Shown: in pieces, positions 19,765-36,100 of the stretch
Layout: each line of letters begins with the position of its first letter
Position numbering within the stretch: position 1 is the first letter of the stretch
DNA from: Lineus longissimus
Lineage: Eukaryota > Nemertea > Pilidiophora > Heteronemertea > Lineidae
DNA length: 64,000 nucleotides
Direction of reading: 5' to 3'
Assembly (NCBI RefSeq): GCF_910592395.1
Contig: NC_088318.1
Coordinates: 2,046,001 to 2,110,000 of the forward strand
Program-made: the position numbers and the translations under genes
Notes under the pieces: model-generated
The model's database searches: none
The model's input: the letters and a program-made list of their open reading frames with translations, nothing else
What the model was told of the DNA's origin: nothing

Positions 19765-22700
19765 ATGGTTACCCCATTTGTGGAAGATTGGAATTTTGTC
19801 CAAGTCCTTGGTGAAGGTGCTTATGGAGAGTAAGTGAACCTTTCTGGTGATGGACCGACATCATGAACACTTCAATTGCTGTCAGTGAAGCTGGACTCTG
19901 TTCATTCATCTATTCAATATCTCCTACCTAATGAGAAGTTATTTTTGTTCCGATCATCTAAGAAAAACTCTGGAGCTTTGTGGGGGCCATATTTTGGCTG
20001 AAATACTTTGTATCATCTAGTAGTACTATGTGTTCACTATACAAGTTGGTTTGTGATTGTCATGTTGGTCTCATTTCAGGGTGAAGTTAGCGGTGAACGT
20101 CAGGTCAGAGGAGGCAGTTGCTGTCAAGATAATAGATCTGTCAAAAGTTGGTTCAAATGCAGAAGCTGTGCGGAAAGAGGTGAGATAAAAGTAGGCCAAC
20201 ACGTCCAGAGCTTTGTGGAGGCACTGGCTTCATCCAGGAAATGAATTGAAAAATAACTGACTTTGACTTGTAGAAGGAAACTGTCAGGGAACCATCTCAA
20301 AGCATTTCAGCATCCCAGTCTTCTGGGGGATCTCGAGAAGTTTGCAACCAACAACCTTTTAAAAGTAATCATTTCACAACTTATAAGTTCAATTTGGTAT
20401 GTCCTTTTTTCAGACAATTATACACAAACTACAGAACCATGACAACATCATCAAATTCTACGGCCATCGAACTGAAGACAAAATCCAGTACCTCTACCTT
20501 GAATATGCCAGCGGGGGAGAGCTATTTGATAGAATAGGTACATACACTTCTTTGATGGCTCTCAAATGGTTTTTTAATCGGCACGAGCACATGCTTTGGG
20601 AAAACTTAGTTCTGACAATATATTTGCAAAAAAGTTTTTGAGTTTGGTCTTCATGTGATTTCTACATGATAATGACAGTTGACCTGTAAGATTACGTGGT
20701 ACCTTGCAAGTGTTTGACTGAGGTTCCTGTCTTTAAGTTCTGACACGATGTAAAATCTTGCAGTTGTACATGATTTTAATGATAGACATTATATGTTTTT
20801 CAGAACCAGATTCTGGTATGCCAGAGGTGGATGCCCAGCGGTTTTTCAAACAGCTCATGTCTGGAGTGGTAAGTTTCAGAATGAAACCTGAAGATATTTA
20901 TGTTTGTGGTGTTATCTTATTCAAAGATTATGACATTTGGTCCCACTGTGGTGCTTTAATCTACATGGTTGAATCAACTGCAACATTGGTCTCTATCCAA
21001 AAATATCAATGATACTTTCGTGATTTTGCTAATGAATGGACTTTAGCAGGCTGCATTTCAAATAAAACTTGCCAGTGCTCCTGATTGTTTGTCTTACCTT
21101 ACACTACAGGAATACCTCCATACTCGTGGCGTAGCTCATCGTGATCTCAAACCAGAAAACTTGCTGCTCGATGAAAATGGTTAGTCCACTCAAGTTGCTT
21201 AGGCAGTAGTTCTAAATCTGAATGGTGTAGGGTTTGAGTGTTGGCCTAGACTTTAAGATTGAATTCAAAGCTGTGTAATACCCCAGGTGTGATCCACAGA
21301 ACATCGTCTAAGAGATATTCTGACCATGTCAGTCACAAGACCAACCTCACTAAAAAGATCACTTACTATAGATCCATGCACTTAATTGGGACCAACGTTT
21401 ACGAAAAACGTCGCGTCTCGTCACGTTACAGTAATGTATAATGTATGGTGACGTGACGACGGCCAACACTACGTCATGTAAACGTTGTTCCCAATAAAGT
21501 GCATGAATCTATAAGTGTTGTCCTAATACTTTGAAATAGTGAATTAGCAGTCGATACTAATAACCTTATCCTTACATACAATAATGCATCTTTTCACAGA
21601 TAATCTAAAAATCACAGACTTTGGTCTTGCTACGATGTTCCGAATCCAAGGTGTTGAACGAAAACTCGAGCGATGCTGTGGCACGGTACCATATGTTGCC
21701 CCGGAAGTGATCCTTGCTTGGAAGAAAGCATACCAAGCTGAACCCGCTGATATCTGGTCTTGTGGCATTATACTCGTGGCGCTACTAGCAGGAGGTGAGT
21801 TATCATTGAGCATGAGAATTTACTCCTTTGAACGAACATTTGGAGGGCCCACTTGCCCATGCATTGATGTCCAGTCAACCCTTTTGATCCTTTCAACTGT
21901 CATCTCGAAGAAATGATAATCGATTGGAGATCATGACAAACTCGCAAAAACTCATGGCAAGATTCAGCCTTGCACATTAAATTTTAATTCATTATGGCGA
22001 GAGACCATACATAGTTTACATAGTTTACTTTACGAGGAAGGCAGAGGAGTAGAGATTTGCGTATCTTACTTTCAGAGCTCCCCTGGGATGAGCCGACCAC
22101 AAGCTGCCAGGAATACAATGATTGGAAAGAATGTAAAATAACCATAACACCATGGTCGAAGATAAACAATCTACCTCTCTGTGAGTATTTCTGACTTGTG
22201 GAAAAGTTAGACACTGTGAGTGTGAGGACTCTCGGAGGTGTTATAATCATCTCAACCTGTGTCAGTATTTAACTTGTCAATTGGCCTAATGAACAGTCAA
22301 TTGTCTTCTTGATGATTACTTAAACTTTAGTCTTGTGCCCTTTCCTGATTAATTGACTCAGTTGACTCATGAAGTCAGGGCTAATTAGTGAGTAGATTCT
22401 GGTTACACAATATGATTTATTGTGGCTTATCTTTCCATTCCAGCATTATTGAGAAAGATCTTGACTGACTCTGTATCAAAGCGAGCGAACATGTCTGTGA
22501 TAAAGAAGCACCAATGGTTCACCAAGAACTTCAAAGCAAAAGGTAAGAAGAATTTCATTTAGGCTAGCATTCAAGCCTAGTTATTTGTTAAATGAAAGTG
22601 GTGTCCTGATTAAAACTAAATCTATGTTCTTTGCAACATAAAGCCTGAAAAGAACCTGATTGATTGCAAGAAAATAACTTTGAGATTTACCTATGCTCCC

Positions 22701-24220
22701 TTTCATTTCTTCTTCAGGTCGAACATCATCGACGAACTCGCCTGCCATATCCGACTCCCCCTTCGGAAGCTGTGGCTTCAAACGAGTTTGCTCAGGCACC
22801 GACTTCTCACCTCCTCCTGTCAACACCAGGTAAGATGTAATTACTTGATTAATTGTGAATGCGAATCACCACATCAGAATTCTTCTATTGTGATCAGGAC
22901 ATCACTGTGCTAAACATAAAGACTCGGGCCAATTCTAACTGCCTTACCTTTCTCTCCAGATCTGAATCGGGTCGGGTTTGCTTCTCCCAACCAGAGCCAC
23001 GCAGCTCCGACCTCAACACGTCCTTGGAATCAGCCGACACAAGTGATGACTGTCACCGTAGCCTGTCGGTCTGCTTCTCACAACCAGCACATACAGCAGA
23101 TCACATGTTGCTTAGTAGCCAGGCCCTGGGAACTCAGGGATCTTCTCAGGTAAACATCTTGTTTAATGGGACACCTTCCAAGCTGGGGGAGATAAGGTTT
23201 CCTTGGGACAAGGCAGAAGTGGCAAGGTTGCATTATGTTCCACAAGTGTGTAGTCTTTTTGTCATTGTAATGTAATCTGAACACAGAACTTGTCCGGTAT
23301 GGTGTGGTACTTGTGATGAGCTCTTTTCATTGTGTCTTCTTGGGGGTTAGAAATGATCAGGACACGAATATCACCAGATTGGTTGTATTTATCTCTGCAA
23401 GTTGCCTATGATGTATATTTTGTGTTCCAGACTCCGATGCAACGACTAGTGAAACGTATGACAAGATTCTTTGTCACAACCGACACAGAACGCACAATCA
23501 AAGAACTGCACAGGGCCTTTGATAAACTGGGGTATACTTGTAAGACAAACAGCTTAGGCCAGGTAGGTCCTCGTTTTATTCTCCTTTAGAAACAAGGTCA
23601 ACAAGCCAAACACCCAATTAATGCCCAACCGACGTGGTATGCAAAAAAGCTCACAAGACCTGGTAGTTTAATACTCCTTAGAGATAGGTTCCACCAGGAA
23701 AATGGTATTACAGAAGAAAAATGCATTTGGTGTCGTGAAGTGTTTTGGTTAGAGATTTACCCATTTGCCAGTAATTGTGTATCAAGCTAATTGTTCATCT
23801 TACAATGTTTTTTTTGTGTGTTTCCAGATCACCATGACAACTCTAGATAGGCGAAAGATGAACCTGACCTTCAAAGTTTGCTTGATTGACATGGGAGCAG
23901 ATATATTATTGGACTTCAGATTATCTAAGGTATGTTGCGATTCATTTTTGTGTGGCTCTAAGACACAGAATCACGAATACATTCTGTATTCTCACTAAAA
24001 CAGAATTGTCGGTGATGATGATGATGATGATGATGATAAGCTAAACTTGTACACTTTTTGTGCTTTTAAATGGTACATTTGTTCTGACTGACCTCTGTTC
24101 GTTGCTTTCCAGGGCGATGGTATTGAATTCAAGCGACACTTCCTGAAGATCAAAGCTCGATTGGCGAATATCATCAGCAGTCGGCTGCCCACATGCCCCA
24201 TGTTCTTCACTCAACAATAA
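19765..24220 (+). CDS. CHEK1: Checkpoint kinase Chk1 (CHEK1), 13 coding exons
   Basis: Serine/threonine kinase that, in other animals, is activated by ATR and restrains CDC25 when replication stalls or DNA is damaged; nuclear. Coding exons: 19765-19829, 20080-20179, 20414-20537, 20804-20868, 21110-21179, 21600-21794, 22076-22180, 22444-22542, 22718-22829, 22960-23149, 23431-23562, 23828-23929, 24113-24220. They join to 1,467 nt, 488 aa (human 476). The kinase domain is complete: GEGAYGEV glycine loop (16-23), Lys38, HRDLKPEN with Asp130, DFG at 148-150, then [11 protein letters not shown]; numbering is the same as human. The middle region has SQ sites, including FSQPEPR (Ser321, in the place of the ATR site human Ser345), a second FSQP at 351-354 and GSSQ at 372-375. 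The C-terminal KA1-like regulatory domain includes [11 protein letters not shown] and [20 protein letters not shown]. Start chosen as the ATG giving the family N-terminus PFVEDW. It looks intact. An upstream acceptor at about 19645 suggests a spliced leader. Confidence 0.97.
21367..21513. mobile_element. Small TIR element (MITE) in a CHEK1 intron
   Basis: A left arm of about 35 bp (TATAGATCCATGCACTTAAT onward, ending AACGTTTA) is matched by a right arm that is its reverse complement with about four mismatches, ending TCTATA at 21513. Total length is about 147 bp with no coding capacity. The TA at each outer edge fits a TA target duplication of the Tc1/mariner group, but TA-rich flanks make this uncertain. 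It lies between the coding exons ending 21179 and starting 21600. Confidence 0.7.
24012..24037. repeat. (GAT)n microsatellite in the last CHEK1 intron
   Basis: About eight to nine uninterrupted GAT units lie 75 bp before the final CHEK1 coding exon. This is a simple length-variable microsatellite. Confidence 0.85.
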
Positions 24221-24414
24221 AATGCACTGGAAAATCTCGTGAAGTTGTTGTTTGGAGTGACTTCACGTCACATTTCATCGGAAGTTTTGTGCTCATGAGA
24301 AGTTACATCGGAATGTAATCATGAAGAGACATACATGTAGTCATCAAAAGAAGACAGGACCTTTGGCATAAACAGTTGGAACCACTTCTTCTGGTACTAT
24401 GTTGATAGAATCTT

Positions 24415-24420
24415 AATAAA
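24415..24420 (+). terminator. Possible CHEK1 poly(A) signal
   Basis: AATAAA lies about 195 bp after the CHEK1 stop codon. A second AATAAA overlaps the stop codon itself (24216-24221), too early for a normal 3' UTR, so the downstream one is preferred. Confidence 0.5.
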
Positions 24421-25080
24421 CACTGGAGTACTCAAACTTTGTGAAACGAGCTGAATACATGTAGACCTCAAGGAAACAATATATTCTGATGATGATATGA
24501 TTAATGTGAGATACCTTTGTATAAATAATTGGTGCTCGATTGGAACTTTGTGATGTGGATACCTCCACACAATGGGAGGGGTGGTTCACATAAGTTCCTG
24601 AATGGTATCAGCTATGGGGGGGGGGGGGATCACCATGGACGATGTCTCAGATTGATAGTGCGAGGGTGGTTACTGAATTCAGTTTTTTGCGCACAATTTT
24701 GTCAGGTCTGATGAATTCAAGCACTTGCACTACTTCTGCTTCAGTATTTTGCATTTAGAATGAGTCTGTGCACTCGTACTGTTATACTTCATTTGTACAA
24801 ATTATTTTTTGGCAGAATAAGATTAATTATCACGAAATTTGTGCTTGTTTTCTATGTCAGAAACCCAGCTCATTGGAAGAGTGGTTGTTGTGATTACAAA
24901 AGCTGCAGTTGAGAGGTCCTGGCAGGAGGCTACGAAACCAGACACTAGTCTGATGATCGAGGATACTCGAGCATCGAGAGAGACCCCTTCATCTTGCTTA
25001 GTTACCACCTTGCAAAACCTTCTTCATTGCGAGACTGGGACCCTGGATGACCATATCAGGCAACAGACCCTTTAGTTTTA
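24421..25080. other. CHEK1 to H2A.X convergent spacer
   Basis: No gene was recognised. The stretch contains a 13-base G run (about 24616-24628). Short open frames here are shadows without domains. Confidence 0.5.
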
Positions 25081-25216
25081 CACCAGGCGGAGGAAGTCAT
25101 TGTGGGCCCTAACAAACCAATATAATAATATAGGCACAACGAAGTAAAGATGATGGTGTGCGACCACGCAGTCTTTTGTTGGCTGAATTGTTTGTTGTGG
25201 CTTCCTCCGCCTGGTG
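25081..25216. mobile_element. Foldback with 16-bp perfect arms downstream of H2A.X
   Basis: CACCAGGCGGAGGAAG (25081-25096) recurs as its exact reverse complement at 25201-25216. Both arms continue inward into shared ACAAAC- and CCAA-like strings. The 136-bp unit may be a tiny MITE remnant or a hairpin-forming transcript end. No clear target duplication was seen. Confidence 0.5.
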
Positions 25217-25414
25217 AGAGCCTCTGCCAACATGATCAATACATTGAGACAGCTCAATCTACTGGGACCTGAACGCCTGCAACAGGCAGTCCTAGTCAAT
25301 GACTATCTGGTCTGTGACCAAGGCTTCATTCACAACAGGATGCTCATACAGATTTGGGGATGATTTATATCATCGATATAAGAGTCTTACAAGCTTATTC
25401 ATAGTGAAGATTGG

Positions 25415-25422
25415 TCTCTTTT
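25415..25422 (-). promoter_or_regulatory. Histone downstream element candidate
   Basis: On the minus strand this is AAAAGAGA, about 12 nt beyond the histone stem-loop. Purine-rich strings of this kind pair with U7 snRNA during histone mRNA 3' processing. Position and composition fit; the match is short. Confidence 0.55.
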
Positions 25423-25434
25423 GAAATATATTTT

Positions 25435-25450
25435 GGCCCTTAGAAGGGCC
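25435..25450 (-). terminator. Histone mRNA 3' stem-loop of the H2A.X gene
   Basis: The minus strand reads GGCCCTTCTAAGGGCC: a six-base-pair stem with a four-base loop that fits the metazoan histone stem-loop consensus exactly. It begins 34 nt after the stop codon of the H2A.X gene. In other animals SLBP binds this element and directs cleavage without polyadenylation, so this mRNA is probably replication-coupled. Confidence 0.93.
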
Positions 25451-25484
25451 GTTGTAAAATCAGTGCAGGTCTGCAGAATGCGCC

Positions 25485-25895
25485 TTAAAATTCTTGGCTT
25501 TGGCTGGACTTCTTGCCACTCCTGGCAGCAGCGGCAGACTTCTTTGGGAGAAGGACGGCCTGGATGTTTGGCAGCACACCACCCTGGGCGATGGTCACAC
25601 CAGAGAGAAGCTTGTTCAACTCTTCGTCATTGCGGATGGCGAGCTGGAGATGTCTTGGAATGATCCTGGACTTCTTGTTGTCACGAGCTGCATTGCCTGC
25701 AAGTTCCAGAACTTCGGCGGCTAAATATTCCATCACAGCTGCCATGTAGACTGGGGCACCGGCTCCGACACGCTCCGAATAGTGGCCCTTCCTCAAGAGA
25801 CGATGAATTCTGCCGACAGGGAATTGCAGACCGGCTCTTGAACTCCTGCTCTTCGATTTAGACTTGGCCTTGCCGCCTTTTCCACGTCCAGACAT
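25485..25895 (-). CDS. H2AX: Histone H2A.X, intronless
   Basis: Nucleosome core histone whose C-terminal serine is phosphorylated by ATM/ATR-family kinases at DNA breaks (gamma-H2A.X). The 136-aa protein starts [13 protein letters not shown] and has the full H2A fold: [14 protein letters not shown], the acidic-patch stretch [37 protein letters not shown] and the docking region [13 protein letters not shown]. It ends SSQSQEF, an SQE plus hydrophobic residue motif with Ser133, which separates H2A.X from canonical H2A. The internal ATG at 25895 is chosen because histone H2A begins MSGRGK; nine in-frame codons upstream (from 25922) are probably leader. The gene has a histone 3' stem-loop and a compact promoter. 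It is convergent with CHEK1 and divergent from NUDT21. No other histone gene lies in the window, so it is not in a histone cluster here. Confidence 0.95.
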   Translation of the reverse strand: MSGRGKGGKAKSKSKSRSSRAGLQFPVGRIHRLLRKGHYSERVGAGAPVYMAAVMEYLAAEVLELAGNAARDNKKSRIIPRHLQLAIRNDEELNKLLSGVTIAQGGVLPNIQAVLLPKKSAAAARSGKKSSQSQEF

Positions 25896-25973
25896 ATTGA
25901 TTTTCTTGAGAAGTACGGACACGCAAAGTTGAAAAGTCTAGACGGCGAATGATCTCTACCCGCCAAGTCTGAG

Positions 25974-26054
25974 TTTAAATACACCGAATTGATCACGTGC
26001 ACAGATTAACGAATCGACCAATAACCTTTTAGCACCAATTAGGGGCTGACCAAT
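25974..26054 (-). promoter_or_regulatory. H2A.X promoter: TATA-like box and three CCAAT-type boxes
   Basis: On the minus strand TATTTAAA lies at 25981-25974, about 79 bp upstream of the H2A.X start codon. Three ATTGG (inverted CCAAT) boxes lie further upstream at 26018-26022, 26035-26039 and 26050-26054, spaced 15-17 bp. Such CCAAT clusters typically bind NF-Y in cell-cycle histone promoters. The boxes also fall inside the 611-bp gap to the NUDT21 start codon. Confidence 0.7.
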
Positions 26055-26506
26055 CAAAAAGAAATGTTCGTGCTTTCGTGCAGGTACGCGTTGTTTCAAG
26101 CTGTAACACACCATTAATTCTAAAATTTCATAATTTGTTAAAAGAGGATCGTTTATGGACAATATGCACTGGCATGCATAGATAAATACTACATAACTTA
26201 TTGATATATGTTGCATCAATATAATCATATAAAACAGAACAGAAGTTCTATTTGAATGATAAAAATGCAAATAAATGTAAAAGAATATTGGAGTATGAGG
26301 TGCTGCCCTCTATAGCTCTTGAAACTAAAATGTTTGTTTTGAAAATTGGCTTAAAAACACGTAACAGCAATAATACTATGAATAAAAGTACTCTATTAAC
26401 TGTTTTTAAGATTTATTGAAGATGTTGGGACCATATTAATTGAAGTTTGGTAACAAATAATACATTTTTTATTCTTGGTGTTACCCTTTGTTGTTTTCAA
26501 CTCAAA

Positions 26507-33140
<6,634 letters not shown>

Positions 33141-33159
33141 GGGGGGGGGGGGGGGGGGG
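33141..33159. repeat. 19-base poly-G run
   Basis: An uninterrupted G homopolymer in AT-rich sequence. It could form a G-quadruplex and is likely to vary in length. Similar runs of about 13 occur at 24.6 and 53.8 kb. Confidence 0.85.
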
Positions 33160-36100
33160 AAGTTACATGTGAAGAAGTTTTTGAAGAATAAAACAAAAAT
33201 CAGAGCCTATACATGCTTCCCGAAATTGGTGGCTTGCATTGGAACTAACTTTTTCCCCTTGTTTGTCATCAAAGGCATTCAAGTGTGTTGGTCAACCATG
33301 ACTATCTCCTTTGTCCTTCCACCATAAGGCCTAGTATCCCCTTATGACATCACTATTTCGGACACTCAGCGCCCCATTTCTGGAAAGGTGTATAATATTG
33401 TGGAAGTCAAAGCTATTTAGGTTTACACTGCAAAGTAGACTTGAAATTGTGTCCAAATCCTGTTCAGCATATCATGCAGTTGGAGGGTCTATCAATATGA
33501 ATGGATGATGGTCATCACCAGAAGCCAAATCATTACCGACCAAACAATCGTCATAATCAAACAGCCATCAGCCTCCCTGGATCCTTGGGTACACTGCAAG
33601 GGATGGACTCCGACTGCTTCATCAGCTCGAGATCAAACGCTCACCCCTCAATCTCACATTGAGAGCAAAAACCAATGTTGCCCAAGGCCCATGACTCACT
33701 ACCCTAACACCACTTTAAACAATGAGCCGTTGTTCAGGCGCACATCAAACTATCAACTCGTACATTTCTTCGGGGATAGTTATTAATTTCTTTGATAGGG
33801 TAGGAAAAATCAGCAGTGCCCGGAGCGAGATCTGACCATCAACTTCACGCCTGCGTGTTGACATAATCGATTCGTTGGATATCCTGAAGGGGAGTCCTGA
33901 TTGGAATGGACGGGAGGCAGGCTGTCGCAAAATAACCGGGTGTCTTTTGGGGATGGATAGGTCGGGTGCTGGTCCATAGTGGGTCCATGGTTGATGAACT
34001 TTTTGCTTGCTTTTGGTAGTCATGTTGTAGGAGTGGGGCAATGGAAACATCCGTGAATGTCATTTCTGAGATCCTGGGATCGAATCCCTCAGAGTACTCC
34101 AAAGTATAGATGTATTTCAGAGGCGATGAGGTTGATCAGCTAGGGTGCCTGGCTGATCGAGGTTGGTTTTAGACCAACCTGTTTAGGTGCAGAAATCATC
34201 TGATAAGTAGATCATTCTATAAAATTGGATCAGTATCCGAGAATTTGTTATTTCTCGTCCTGGTTACAAATAACCTTGCCATGTCATTGGGTGACTAATG
34301 GAACAAGGTGTCTCTTCTGTCGGCTCAATTTAACCAAAGGCACTTATTTTTTCAGGCGTGAGACAAAATATCTTATCATTGGGTTTAAGTGTATCGATAA
34401 AAGGATGTCGAACTTTTTTCAGCAGGGTGGGATCAGATTGATCTGCTTGGTGTGGAGGTCAGGGTGTAATGGGATAAGGATGCCCTTAGAGCAGACAGCA
34501 GGCTTTTAGGTGGTTCGATTAACTAAGTCGGTTATAAGGAAGTTTGTGGAAAATTCTTGCTCAGACTCAGAGGGGTGAAATTTTAGGCATGAGATGGGAG
34601 GCAAAACTGACTGTTGATTTGTTGGTTCTTCCAGTTGCACTGAGTGGTTCAACTTTGCCAGTTGAGGAAGAACTAAGATGTAACAAAAATGAGGCCATCA
34701 CCCTCGTGTTGACATTGTGTGTCTGATATTTGTGACACTGACAGGTGTTACGACAGAAGTTCCCATTGGGGTTTATCTCTTCTGCAACCTTGGACAAACC
34801 CTCACACATTCTTCAAAATCCCATCCACGATCTTCAAATTTTTGGTATTGTTCAAGGGTTCCCAAACGTGAACACTTCAGTAACCAATCCTAATATTTGG
34901 CCATGGTTCTTTGCTTGAGGTCTCTCTTTGTTCTTGTGAAGACCGCAAACTGCATTTTCCCCTCTGTGGCCCATCCTGACATTATGTTGGGTCATCTGTT
35001 CCATAGATGACATCTCTAAGTTACCTTCTTGATCTTTATCAGGTTCTCATCTTAGACTGTGTCCAATCCCCTCACCAGGTTGATTCAAATGATGGGTAGT
35101 GCCTTACACTATAGTTACGGAGTCAATTTTCTGATTGTTCAATTCAAAAGATGTTGTATTTCCTTCCCCTTCCACATCCCAACTCACCATTATTTCTTAC
35201 TGGTAAAACATGACATGTGGTCTGTGTAATATCACTAATAAATTCGATTAAACTCAGTACGAGGATTTTTGTTATTGAGTGGCTTCCTGCGGTTGCGAGA
35301 CACTTGTATCACGTGTGACAACTGTCGCTATAATTACTGGTCATTATGGAAACAATGGTGGCACGCTGAGCCTGATTGGTGGACAATTTGACCACGTTGA
35401 GTGGAACCTGTGAATAGCATCTTTTAAGATGTTTTCGATATCAGATGTAGTGGTTTTAAGTTCCACTGTTGGAAGTGCTATGCCATGTTATTATCAGAAC
35501 AATGGTCACCTACTGATTGTATTTTGCGGTTGATTTCTTCAAGTTATTATGTTAGAGAAAAAACGAGGTGTCTTGAGGGAGGTGACCAGATGCTGTGGTC
35601 TTGAATTGGTCCGTCACATTTGGTGTTCAAAGTTCCAGAACTGGGGATGAATCATTGTGTGCGATTAATATCATGGACGATTTAAACCTAAAACAATTAA
35701 ACGTTGTTATGTCTCATGATGAGTTCGCTCCGCAAAGACAATTAGAGGGTGGTTTACGAAGAGACTGGTGTCAGATGTTGGGATCCATGGTCTTTGTGGA
35801 CACAGGTTGTTTTGGGAACAAATTTTGCAACAATTTCAAATTACCTTGCATGATTGCGCTGGACAATTAAATCTTGGCAATTACCCCGAGTGAAAACTTG
35901 TTTGCATTAATTTGTGTGTGCAGCGAGCAATTTTGTCTCCTGAAGGTTTTTTGACATGACCACTGAGACACCGCTGATAACGGCATGAGTCACCGAGGCT
36001 GCCCGTAATGAACGTTATTAACATTCAAACCAAGAAGTTTTGCATACAAAGGATCGTTTCACGACATTTCTCGGGGGATTAAAGGGATTCCGAATGTCTT

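Noticed and set aside
25494-25749. Plus-strand open frames across the histone gene
   Set aside because: Antisense shadows of H2A.X.
34041-34100. B-box-like GGGATCGAATCCC
   Set aside because: The string is itself a short palindrome and no A box lies at the right distance upstream.
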